In this document: positions 21,857 to 32,609 of the stretch, in pieces
Layout of the letters: each line of letters begins with the position of its first letter
Position numbering within the stretch: the first letter of the stretch is position 1
Assembly: GCA_001986395.2 (NCBI GenBank)
Contig: MQVO02000005.1
Location: 1,550,001 to 1,614,000 of the forward strand
Reading direction: 5' to 3'
Source of the DNA: Irpex lacteus
Lineage: Eukaryota; Basidiomycota; Agaricomycetes; Polyporales; Irpicaceae
DNA: 64,000 bases
Notes under the pieces: generated by a model
What the model was told of the DNA's origin: nothing
Database searches by the model: none
The model's input: only the letters and a program-made list of their open reading frames with translations
Translations under genes and position numbers: made by a program

Positions 21857-24800
21857 GTCACACGTCACAAGGGGTATGAACTGAACATCCAGTCACGCGT
21901 CACACGGGCCTCTGAACATTGTCCCAGTTGGTGTGACATGGGCGCTAGTGATTTTTTGCCGTATTTTTTACAATTTTTTCCGTCGCTCTCTCGCTCGCGA
22001 AACCCGTATTGAGGATGTATCGCATGTGTACTGAATAGACTACGCATTTAAATGACAGCACGAACTACTCTACTCTTCAGCGAAAGACGATCCGGCACCA
22101 CCATCCGGCACTGGCAACACATCTCCCACACAATCCTCATCCATCGACGAAGAGATGCAGCCTGCATCTCCCATGACAAAACCTTCGGGAATTTGAGTGC
22201 TGTGATCAAAAATGAGGTCGCGGATAGTATCCAATGGGACAGAGATGTCGACATGATCTTCATCAATGTCGTCAAACTCCTTTGGTGCGTCCAATGGTTC
22301 GTCCTCCGAGTCTTTCAGCCAGTCTGGAACGACACAATCTAGGCCTTTGTTGAGCTCTGCCCACAGGTCCGGCTCATTGAGCCTGACTTCCCTGATCAAA
22401 TTCTTCGCCTTGGTGCTAGAGAGACTCTCTTGTGAGAGATTGAACTCTCGGTCTTGCAAGCGACACATCATGAATGCCTTCCGGTACAGTAACATCAATA
22501 AGGGTTTAGTTGTATTGCTACCGACGTGATCACTCACTTTCTTAACCAGCTCAGGGTCGTTGATGCCCTGATACGCAAGCACCATCCACCTAACACTGCG
22601 CCTTCGAAGAGTGCCGATGGTGTCGTCGAGCTTGATCGCCTCAGGTGGTTTGCCTTCGCGAAGCTGATTCACGGTCTCTTCCACGATATCCTCTTGCTGG
22701 CAACGTCGAATAATGATCTTCATGAAACGCTGCATACCAACATCACAAGGCTGCCAGATACCAGTGCAACCTGCTGGTACGTAGTCCCGGATAATTTCAG
22801 GCCAGGTCTTCGTTACGTGTGTCGCAAATGCCGCACTTCGGTGAACTGACCAGACGTCAAGTTGGAGAAGAACTTCTTGAGCGTTCTCAAGGCCAAGCTT
22901 CGCTTTCTGGCGCTGATAGTACGGGACCAGGATATGTTCAATATAGAGATACATGGTGCGGTGAGTGGACCAGTAAGTGTCGGTTTCGGAGAAAACAAAC
23001 TGCATGCCAATCTCCATTGCCTCCTTGTAGAATGGCGCGTTTGATTTGGGCACTGTGGCGGACGTCTTCCCTTTCCAGATTGCCTGAAACGGCAATAGGT
23101 CTCCACTTGCCGCAACTCCCATGAGCAAAGTGAATGCTCGTTTCTCTTCCTTCCCGACCGTTGCCACTTGGCGGCTTCCAATCTTCTCGTAAGTTCGCCC
23201 GGTGTTGTCCCCCAAAACGATTTGCGCTTGATCAATGTTAACGCGGAGTTCAGCTGGAATCTCATGGTTGCGAATCGAGATCGCCTGACGCAAGAAGGAC
23301 CGTCGGCAATGGTCATCCGCTTCAGGCGGTACCTTTTGAGCTGCGCGAGTGGGCTTGCGCAATGACCAATGCATGTGCGTCTTCAAGAAGTTGCGTACAA
23401 ATGGGATGCTACAGGAGAATGTACCCTGTCGCACCTTTACGCTGAAGACTGCAGGTGAGCTAGTCTGCATGTGCGCCACCATGACTCCCCGAACAGTCCC
23501 GGCAACAACCTTAACACCAGCTTTACGTAGTGAAGTGAGCTGGGTTATAATTCGATTTCGCACATCTGGATACGCGGACTAAATACGTTTGCGTGAGTAC
23601 ACTGAACAACAATAACGGCATAAATCTAGTTTACTCACGAGAATGCCGGTGCGAGTTACGGTACCCTTCTGACCATATCCCTTTGCGGCCCGTGCTAACG
23701 TAGCTTCTGACCAGCGAGGCTTCCCATTTGCAGGTCGTTCAATCCATCGTCCAACAACCTGTGACGTCAGATCGCGGAAAAGACCAGGTGTCGTTATTTG
23801 TAAATGGCGTGCAATGTCGGTGGCTCGCATCTGGGGTGCGTACTTCTTCCCAGCCTCCTCGATCAGAATCCAATAGGCTGGTGTACCGATCCAATCCACG
23901 TGCTGATGTTTCATCTTCGCAGACTTTTGGTCACCCTCTCCTGCCTCCAGCTTTCGTTTTCCATTGCCTCGCATGATGGCATCAGCTTTCTTCATTTCCG
24001 TTCTGCTGTGGGAAACATCCGCTACGGACATCACAGGAATGGAAGCCGACGTGCCACTCTCAGGACAACGAAGCACAGTGGAGACGTCGACAACAGGCTA
24101 GATCGTGGTAATGACATATCATCAGTAAGCTTCCTATATAACGTACATGTTACTGTTCGAACTTACCTTTCCCTGGCGCTGTTTCTTCAGTGCCCGTTCT
24201 TTCTGCTTTCGTTTTCGCGCATCTAACTTCTTTTTCTCTGCTCTAGCCGTCGAGACAGCCTCAGCGATCCTTTGGCGTTCAAGCGCATCCTCACGCCCTT
24301 TCTCAAAGTCTGCCGCAATTTGTGCACGACGCTCCTCTGCCGTGTTAACCTTAAAGCCCGGAAAGTCTACCAGCGCTGTTCGCTTCTTCGGTCCTCCCGG
24401 CTTTGAGTTTACAACTAACGTTTTGGGTGGTGTTTGTGTTGACGAGTCAATTTCGGACTCGGACTCTTCGGACTCTTCAGCTTCTGATGTACCAGGGGGC
24501 AGATTCTCCGTGGATGGACTGTGAGAAACATCCTGCAAAACAACAATACTATTGTGAGTGACCTCGCTTTTTATGACTTAGGCTGGAATTTGTAGTAATA
24601 ATTACTCTTACCTGCTGCGTCCTGAGAGCCAGATGGTCTAGGGCAATTTCTAAGTATTGCTCGATACGAAGTAAGTCTCTTGTGTCGGAGGTCCATAGAT
24701 GATCACCGAACAATGCATGGGCGATAGCGTTGACGACGATGATCCCGCAAGAGATCCCATCTTCTGCCGGCTGGCTTCCGATTGGTATCGAGCCAACGAA

Positions 24801-26141
24801 CTGCAGTGACCCTCCTTCAGGCTGGTGGTGGCGAATCCATAGTTGGATAAGAGCGATGTCGGTGGAATGAGGTGAGCCCCCAAATGAGTCACCATAATAG
24901 AGCTGGTTGGCAGCGATATCGATGAGGAATACTGTCCAGTGGTTGCCGTTGACGTGCGCTGGTAAGTAAACTTGATCAATCTCGCCACGACCAATGCTGT
25001 CGCCAAGTGCACGAAGGGCCAAGCATTCACGGTTGACCATGTATCCTACAGGGTCTCTTAGTAGGCGGCCGCTTTTCCGTAGCTGTGCGAGCACGGCTAA
25101 TTCTTCGACCCGAATCCTGTCCAAGTCAATGTCGGTATGGTACAAAGAGTTTTCGTCCTTCCGGTACTGGATTCTCCTGACCATTCCGTCCATGATATGA
25201 CCCCCCAGCATCTCCTGGTTAACAAGCGAACACAAATGGCGGGCGGATACCCCTGTGTTCACATCTAAACCATCCAGAGCATCATCCCAGCCAATATCTG
25301 CAAGGGTCATGAGTGCTCTTTCGGCTGCTTGTGCAACCGCGATATTGGCACTGAGGTGACCGGACTGTGTGCGTGTCAGGTTTAGCAGGTAAGCGTGCAC
25401 TTTCTTCCACCTGCGTTGCTCTAACAAGGCTTCGGCCTGAGCAGTCCAGTAGGTAATCATGAACAGCGGCGTAGGAGTATTGTTATATCTCCAGTCGAGG
25501 AAACTCTGGCTGCCCTGTGGTACAGCTGTGACGAGCAGGTCGCTGAGCTTGTATAATCGCGCCAGGGGAGGAGTGGACCGGCGTAGCAGCTCCTTCTCGT
25601 CTATAACTGGGGTAGCATTCGAAAACGATGGAATAAAATTGTTTGGTAGAGTATCGTTGACGATGTTTGCGAGGCGAGTATTCGGGATATCAAGAAGAGA
25701 TTGAATAGCCAAGTCACGAGGTACGATATGAGATTCGAGCCATGCGGGTACTTTCCGTGCTATGTCAAGGGCTGGGTGCTCGAGGTCGGCCATTTTTCAG
25801 TGTCGCACAGTGCGGTGAGGGTGGGCTCAGGTTTGTTTCAATAACGAGGATTAATTGAGAACATTTTCGTGTCACTACGGAGCCTCTCTTCGGCTTACAC
25901 TATGGATGGCGGCCGCTCACGGAGGCGCATCATCGCGTACGGCGCATCGTTACATGCCAGGACACATAGTTTGATGACTAGTATAGTATACGTCACCACC
26001 TGAATCGGATGTTCATAACTAGCGCTCCAAGTAGGCGTATGAACATCCTGTCGCACGTCACATCAAGCTTTGAACATCAAAAATTCTGAACTTTTGCGTG
26101 TCACAGTCACAACGCATGAACATCAGGTCATATCATTACAG
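21832..26141 (-). mobile_element. Complete TIR DNA transposon carrying a Ulp1-DDE fusion
   Basis: About 4.3 kb bounded by near-perfect inverted repeats (21830-21856 and 26117-26143). A TA dinucleotide sits at the outer edge of each repeat, as expected for the Tc1/mariner-pogo superfamily TA target duplication; the repeats would then start at CTGTAATGA. Beyond the TA, the flanks (GGCCAT on the left, GTGCTG on the right) show no longer duplication. Subterminal zones on both sides carry several copies of TGAACAT(C) with nearby GTCAC/CGTCAC. The only gene is the spliced 1171-codon fusion at 22070-25793, with no internal stops. The element lies between the gamma-tubulin complex gene and the MLKL-like gene. 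Confidence 0.85.
22070..25793 (-). CDS. Ulp1-like cysteine protease fused to DDE transposase
   Basis: Four exons, all phase 0: 25793-24612, 24532-24167, 24097-23639, 23578-22070; 1171 aa. Residues about 230-390 form a Ulp1/SENP (C48) protease: NGNHWTVFLID (His285), YYGDSFGG (Asp302), IGSQPAEDGISCGI (Gln341, Cys349). A charged Lys/Glu coil follows (about 395-515). Next comes a putative DNA-binding zone (about 560-670) with MRATDIARHLQI, then a DDE_1-type catalytic domain: VNIDQAQI (Asp785), LQLDVWSVH (Asp910), IWQPCDVG (Asp948), the layout of pogo/CENP-B/Jerky transposases. An acidic tail ends the protein. The transposase should cut the flanking TIRs. The protease may act on SUMO or ubiquitin-like tags or on the fusion itself (inference). 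Fusion rests on frame-preserving introns; the alternative is two or more adjacent genes, but no ATG or poly(A)-like break is obvious. Confidence 0.8.
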
Positions 26142-26143
26142 TA
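26117..26143 (-). repeat. Right terminal inverted repeat
   Basis: 27 bp, reverse complement of the left repeat with one mismatch. Inside it lie direct and inverted TGAACATC copies near 26008, 26041 and 26077. The outer end is 22 bp from the ATG of the next gene. Confidence 0.9.
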
Positions 26144-26165
26144 GTGCTGCCTCTCGTCCGCACAT

Positions 26166-28327
26166 ATGGCCAAGCCTCCATCTAAATCTACCCATGCCCA
26201 AATGTCTACTATCTCCGCCATGCATGTGGCAAGTGCCAGTACTGGAATTGCCCGTGACTTGACCGACATGCTTCAAATTGCGCCTGCAGCAGCCGCTATC
26301 TCGATACTGTTAATGATATTCGATACTATCGAAGTACGTAATGTTTGGCTCATCACTGTGATGGATGTTCTGACACAGAATAGGGAGTACATACTAACAA
26401 GTCGGAATGCGTCAGACTAGCTCGACGTTGTGCTCGATTTCTGCTAGACCTAAATGACACGATGAGAGGCCGCTGGCATGATGCACCGCCTAACCTGACT
26501 GAGAATTTCCGCAAACTAGAGAGGTATGCCAGCATCTGTCTATATTGGTTGTATTTTGATGCTTTACAGCACGCTCACAGAAATCCATGAGTTCATACAG
26601 CAACAAACCGCGCTCAAATGGCATTCTCGCCTGCTTCGTAAGCGGGAGCTTGACAAGCAGATAGCTGATTACACAGCTCAGCTGGAGGATGCCATTGCCT
26701 CTTTCCAGGTTTGCTCGATTCTTTCGTATGTTACAAATCTAAGTATATACTCAATTCAGGCTATAACTCTCATTCATATTCACCATATGCTTTCTACGCG
26801 ACGCGAGAGTGAACTCGACAGCAGACCCGGAGGCTCCTCCACCCTAGAACACGGGGATTCAGATGAGCTCACAACATTGGTCTCATCCACTGTTGTTTCC
26901 TGTGATTCCCCTGTCATGGTGAGCAAGGATTACGTCAACTTCACTTCGCTCTCCCCTTATTCTCTGCTAGGAAACGAAGAAGGACACCGATAGCGTCGTA
27001 TCCAACCCGCCAGCCTCCGCACCGACAACTGAGAGCTCTGTCATAGAGTTCAGCAGTAATAAAATCAACGACACCGAAGATAGCAGCGCGCAGTCTCCGA
27101 AGCTGCCCTCCAGTAGAACACGCAGCGACCCAGAGAGTCATCAGCCTGAGCTGCGTCCTGCAGCTTTAGATATTATCGACGCTCAGCATACCAAGGAAAC
27201 AACAGCTACCAAAGACCTGCCATTTCCACACCTCCGCCGCTGTCATCAATCCGACTTGAAGATCCTAGGACGTTCAAGGATAAAGGGGAGCTGGTGGGGA
27301 GGCACAGTCGAGGTGGAATTCGATGGCTGTACCAGACTGCTGAAGAGATATGATGGCCCCACGGAAACGTCGAGAAAGGTATTTGCAGACCTTCTTTCGA
27401 GTTATGGTGTTGTCTCATGCCCGCCGTTACGTGGCAATTCATTCAGATCTGGGAGCAGGATATCGAGCTCCTCAGTCGAGTGGTGTAAGTTCATTGTAAT
27501 GCCATGTACTGTCCTGTCCACTCACATCCTTACTCTTAGAAATCCTGCATTTCCTCGCACAGGCGCTATCTCATGGGACGCTTCGATGACACCTTTCGTT
27601 CTAATAGACAATGGTAGATTCCAGCCATTCGAGCGATAGCTTTACTTATCTCTGACCAGATATTAATCAGCAGTGAACACTCAGTCGCTCTCTGCTTTTC
27701 TGAAGAACCAGAATATGACAAGTAGTCTAGCAACATTTGTTCTATTGGCGGTGAGTAATGTTTTATACAGGCTATCGAAACGGCGGTTCATGAGTCGTTC
27801 CTATCTCAGTGGCAGGATTTGTTGGTATGTGCCACCCCGTAACGAGGCATGGATGTATTATGAACGACTTCTTTTCGACCAGCTCGCCTGCGAGGAGATA
27901 CAACGTGTCTTCGCCGTATCGGATACGGAGGTGTGCGAGTTCTTACAGGTAGGGATATTACATATTGTCGGCATTTCGGATGCACAGTTTGTTGACCAAC
28001 ATTGCCGATCCACAGAAATCCAGTATCAGAGTTACTCGCCATGAACGAGTGATAATAGGGCCGGCGTCATCTTCGATACTGGATTGGGCAGCAAAGCTGG
28101 AGACAGATACGCATACATCCGTGTGCCCCGGGCCACCTACTCTCTTATCGACCATACGGCACATCCTATCGTCCGCCTTCTCATCGTCTGGGGATACAGA
28201 AGGCTCTCAGCTCGTTAACCGCATACATGCCCTACTAGCGGAGCAAGAACAACATCTCAGCATGCTGCTGACACGCATAGAGGATCTACTCCAAGACGAG
28301 ACGCAACTAACCGTTGCCGTTGAATAA
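26166..28327 (+). CDS. MLKL-like helical-bundle protein with degenerate kinase domain
   Basis: Eleven exons: 26166-26333, 26384-26523, 26570-26708, 26760-26918, 26971-27378, 27447-27484, 27540-27613, 27674-27750, 27810-27824, 27883-27948, 28016-28327; 531 aa. Residues 1-170 resemble the N-terminal four-helix bundle found in many Agaricomycete proteins and likened to mixed-lineage-kinase-like (MLKL/HeLo-type) domains: a hydrophobic AAAAISILLMIFDTIE, then amphipathic helices. After a Ser/Glu-rich linker, residues about 295-460 resemble the truncated kinase-like domain seen in such proteins (GSWWGGTVEVEFDG, LLKRYDG, MTPFVLIDNVNTQS) but lack catalytic HRD and DFG motifs. Animal MLKL and fungal HeLo domains act in membrane-directed cell death; that function here is inference. 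Exon 9 is only 15 nt. The promoter is interrupted by the adjacent transposon. Confidence 0.65.
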
Positions 28328-28636
28328 CCCGTACTCGGTCGACACACCAACAATCAATTTCAAAGACAATGCATTATCCTATTACGGATTCCGTTACAGA
28401 CGTACAAATCGAAGTTGCTATTACATGACAACGACTACTGAGATATTGATTGACGCGAAAAGAAGATTGAGAAAAAGCAGAGGGGATAGCATGTGTTAGC
28501 GATACTGGGCTGAGACAATGGATGCGTGAAATATAAAAATCATAATGGAAATGCAGTTCATGATCGTGATATGAAATGGTGGTATTCGGCGAACTGGGAA
28601 TTCGATGCCTATTTGTTCCAAGTGAAAGACGAAGAA
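28328..28636. other. Convergent intergenic region
   Basis: About 310 bp between convergent stop codons; AT-rich, holding both 3' UTRs. No gene or repeat seen. Confidence 0.4.
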
Positions 28637-30767
28637 TTAACCCTCGAGGGCCTCTTCGAATGCGTCGGATCCGGCGGGCGCGGTGTTGTTACTGGCACGC
28701 GCCTTGGACTCGCGCGAGATGCGTATCCTCTCCTTCTCCCAGATACCCCTGACCTCCTCCGCCATCACGTCAGCTGAATCGTTCGACGCGGTATCGTCAA
28801 TCCCGAGTGCCTTGCGGACTTCTTCGATCCTTACACCCGCTACAAGCTGGACGTCTGAATTACCATTCGACGCGCCCGCGGTGAAGGAGGCGGTCCTCGA
28901 CAAGCCGCGCTTCTTGGGTTTCCTGGGTGAAAGAGGGGAGGAAGATGATGCGAGCATTTGCACCAAGCCGACGGTCTCCAGCATGTTCAGCAGATCGCTG
29001 AATTCGCTGCGAGATACCGGAGTGAACACGCCACCTTCCGAGCGAGACAGGACTGCCTTGTAGTATACGTAGAGTGCTGCAGTGTCGATGCCGGAAGGAG
29101 ATGCCAGAGCGTTGCACGAAGCAGTGCGCTTGATGGGGCGAGAGGCAGGTGCCGGGGATGAGGATCCGGAGAGCGACAGTTGGTTTTCTAGCCGCTTACG
29201 GGCCAGAACAAGCGACATAAGAGCGAGGCGAGGTTGCAATCCAAGTTCCTGAATCTTCGCGACCACTTCGCTGTTGCTAGTCTTACGAACAGCAGGGGTA
29301 GTCTGGTTCACGACAGCGCGCGAAGTGGAGGAAGAAGGAGCGTAGGCCTTCAGAGCTTCTAAAACATGAGCGGGCGTTACAGGAGGCGTCGGCGCGTCCA
29401 GAGGGTTCGTTGCAGAAGATGGGGAGGCCATGGCGTTCACTGCAATGTTGATGGCACCGCGCAGCACTTCAAGAAGGGCCCGAACATCGCCTGTCAAAGC
29501 GGCGACCTTCTTCGTAAGGAGCATGAGCGTCGGGGTGGGAAGGAACTTGGCGAGGCTATCACGGCATTCGTCCTTGGATTCTACGTCCGTTAGGGGCGCG
29601 AGTCGGGCATTCACGATTTCGAGTAATTGTTGTGGAGTGTAGGGTGCGAAGTGAAGGGTTTGGACACCCTTAAGAGTCATTGCCGACATGGAAGTCGCGG
29701 CAGCGTTCGTCGAGAGAGTATGTGTGTTTGCGATGCCGATGGCTCGCAGAATCCTATGGTGAGAGTGCACAAGCGTAAACAAGGTCGTGAGAGATGAAGT
29801 AGATGAAGCAACGTGATCCAACTCGTCTAGAAGCAAAATGCTATATGCTCATCGGGTTAGCGAGCGTTCTCGAGTGTTCTGAGGGGCAGCTCACCTTCGA
29901 CGCGTTGCTCCAGCAAGGAGTGTATCTAAAGTCTGAAGAGGTGTTTCTTTGGTTTTGCGTGGTTTCCCTCCCTTGTTCCGGGGCTTCTTAGTATCACTGA
30001 ACTCTTCATTCAATCGTTCGAGGAGAGCCTCAATACTGTTGAGCGCCATGCAATTTACGGTGATCACAGTGACAGCAGTATCGGTCAAATCATCACGCAT
30101 CTCGCCAAGCAACGCATTCACAAGCGCGGTTTTGCCTGTACCAGGCGAGCCCGAGATATAAAGGGTGGAATGATCGGGTGCTGATGAAGGCGCTCGGAGG
30201 AACGAGGAAACGAAGTCGGCGATCAATTTGCGCTCGGTCGCGCGACCTGACATGGAGGCACTGCCGTTGCACGTTGGGCGGAGGAGGGCACGAACACGAG
30301 AGCAAATGGGCTGCAGTGAAGAAGGAGGGGTCGGTGGCGGGGTAGCCAGGGACATATGTGACAGCGCGTGCGAAGGGGTGACAGGGAGTTGCGAGAGCGA
30401 TGCATATCGTCGCAACGCTGATGAAAGAGATGAATATGGGTAGTAGATTTAGATTGAACAACTTACAAGATTCTCTGCGAGCAGGAAAGACTTGGTCTGT
30501 GCTGTTGGTTCGAGCAATTCTTCTGTTCCTCGAAGGCGACAGCAATGAGTTGATTGCCTCGACACGTAGCGGGGGTATATTTTCCTTGTTGTTGTGGCCG
30601 TCGTGGGCTGTCTCAGACAGCTTGACACGTTTTGAACTGGGGGTGTTGTCGGGGGTGGGGAGGACGTTAGCATTACGGCTGGACGACGACTTTGACGGCG
30701 TCGACGGTGATGCGACGACGTCGGGGGACGACTGGCGCTTTCCCAGGACGGAGCTGCGTGTCTGCAT
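28637..30767 (-). CDS. CDC6: Cdc6-like DNA replication licensing ATPase
   Basis: Three exons: 30767-30467, 30417-29895, 29840-28637; 675 aa. Cdc6 is an AAA+ ATPase that loads the MCM helicase with ORC and Cdt1 in G1. Visible motifs: Walker A GSPGTGKTA (residues about 190-198), Walker B ILLLDELDHVAS across intron 2 (about 276-287), sensor-1-like IGIANTHTLS, a TLHFAPYTPQQLLEI segment after it, and sensor-2 GDVRALLEVLRGA. A C-terminal winged-helix region follows. The N-terminus holds several Ser/Thr-Pro sites and basic patches, including SSKRVKLSE, typical of CDK-regulated Cdc6. Orc1 is the alternative but would normally carry a BAH domain and be longer. Two ACGCGT boxes lie 160-200 bp upstream. 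Confidence 0.9.
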
Positions 30768-30928
30768 CGTCGCTGCTAGTAGAATGATGACTAACGACTA
30801 CTAGAGGGGCTGATGGACGAGGGAGACGACGTCGAGGATGGGGTCCAAGTCGGCAAACGAGGCAATAAGAGCAATTTCAGCCATCTGCAAGCGGAGATGA
30901 CACGCATTTCAAGCCCCGCTTCAAATCA

Positions 30929-30965
30929 ACGCGTCGCGTCCCAAACATCCACGTGACCCACGCGT
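30929..30965. promoter_or_regulatory. Two ACGCGT (MCB-type) boxes upstream of CDC6
   Basis: ACGCGT occurs at 30929-30934 and again at 30960-30965, with an overlapping TCGCGT beside the first. The hexamer is the MluI cell-cycle box bound by MBF in yeasts, which drives G1/S genes including CDC6 homologues. Here it lies 162-198 bp before the CDC6 start codon. The rest of the 489-bp interval to the gene at 31257 shows nothing further. Confidence 0.5.
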
Positions 30966-31256
30966 CGCAACATCGGGCGTCTATCAGCAGCCAAGCCGAA
31001 GAAGGCAATGGAGTTAGAACGGGAACAGGACTCTCACCAGCGTGGAAGTACGTAGGCTGCACGTCCCACCTGCAATTCATTTCACGCTTCTAGCGCTGCA
31101 TATATGATGCACTCTAAACTGGTAATTGGCTATAACCTCATTTCCTGCAACATGCCGAAAAACTGGTGCACAGCCCGCTAGTACAATCGGCATGCCTGCT
31201 CGTTAAGTATGGCCAGAGCAAACGGCGCGCAGTCACCGTCCGTCCACCCCTCTCCC

Positions 31257-32428
31257 ATGCTCATCTTCAAGTCTAGTGCTGCTCTTGCGGTCTCGGTGCT
31301 GTGGGGAACCGCCATTGCAGGTGTTGGGGCGTCATCTAGTGACGGGTGCGGACATGATCACAACGCACGGTAGGTCCTTGGATCAGGAAGATTTAGGCTG
31401 TTGGGCTCATTCGAGTACACTAGAGATGACAGTGATAGCGACGACGATGACGATGACGACGATGGAAATAGCAGCAGCTCCTCACGAAGCTCCGGAACGC
31501 ATACTCGGACTGCGACTTCGACTGCGACCAGGACATCGGACAGCTGCTCAGCAACACTTGGGTCATCTTCGAGCGTTCCGTCCTCGGGTAGCCACGGAGG
31601 TCGCCATGGGCTGAGTGGGGGAGCAAAAGCTGGGATTGCAATTGCTGTGTGTGCGTCATATTGCGAATGTGCATCGCTTCCAAGCATTAACCCCACTCCT
31701 CCTGAGTACTTGGGTTTCTAGCTTTCCTGATCCTATTGTTGTGCTGTCGTAGGCGGCGCAAGCGACAACTGGAAGGTATGCAGACGTTAGAGAGCGCTAA
31801 TATGGTGCAAACCACTCCCAGCAATGCTGTCGGCGGGGTTTCAACCCGTCAAGCCAATCTCCCACCAACAGGCTCACAGCAGACCAACGCTGACGCGCTC
31901 CCTGCCATAGTGCCTCTCCTCGCACCAACCGGAGAGGCTCGCCACGACCAAGGATCATCAACCCAGCAACGTCTCCGAAACCTACAGCGCTCCAATTCCG
32001 TATCGTCCCTGCCAAACCCATACGACGTCTACGACCCCGAACGCACTCTCCCTCCAGCCCCACCAAGCGACTCCAGCCACAACCACTCAAGCTCCGAATA
32101 CGCCGCCCTCCTAGCTCTCGCCGCTTCCTCCCCCACATCCCCCACATCCCCCACAGAAACGTCCCATCCCCCGTCGTCGTACGTCTCACCGACAGACCTC
32201 AGCCGAGGATCCACACACGCTTCCAGCAGCAGCCGACTCTCGACTTCTTCCCTCCTCCATTCGGAGATTCAAACGTATCAGAAGAGGCTGGAGGCGCATC
32301 ATGAGAAGGAGCTGGCTGCGCGTGGGGAGTCGAGTATGAGTCAGCCTGGGTATCCTGCTGTTCCTTCGGACCCTCCGCCGATGTATACGGAGAACTTGCA
32401 TGCTGCGTCCAGTGCTGGCGATACATAA
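31257..32428 (+). CDS. Single-pass membrane protein with Ser-rich ectodomain
   Basis: Three exons: 31257-31345, 31397-31650, 31722-32428; 349 aa. Signal peptide-like start (MLIFKSSAALAVSVLWGTAI), then a short ectodomain with an Asp run (about residues 37-47) and Ser/Thr-rich stalk, a transmembrane helix formed across intron 2 (AKAGIAIAVSFLILLLCC), and an immediate basic stop-transfer cluster RRRRKRQ. The cytosolic tail of about 215 residues is Ser/Pro/Gln-rich with SPTSPTSPTE and ends PPPMYTEN. This architecture is common in basidiomycete cell-surface or wall-sensor-like proteins; no catalytic domain is seen. Intron 1 was chosen with a GTGCGG donor (51 nt) because the GTAGGT alternative leaves only 27 nt. 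Confidence 0.65.
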
Positions 32429-32609
32429 CATAATGCATGATATATAGCACCGCCACCATTGATAGAATACCTATGTTACAGAAGAGAAGAAGTTGATCGA
32501 GCATGGACTGATGTCAGGACAATTAATAATAGCTGTATACCATAAACGTGGTGGACTGGACTTTACTGTATCGAATCACTATACCCTTATGTCTCATCTC
32601 CTCATCGTA

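Noticed and set aside
22052..22849. Plus-strand open frames inside the transposon
   Set aside because: They are antisense shadows of the transposase exon.
27751..27770. A possible 20-nt intron (GTGAGT...TACAG) in the MLKL-like gene
   Set aside because: Far shorter than other introns here; using the AG at 27808-27809 gives a normal 59-nt intron and a better family match.
31346..31396. A 27-nt intron with GTAGGT donor in the membrane-protein gene
   Set aside because: Too short; the GTGCGG donor 24 nt upstream gives a 51-nt intron in the same frame.
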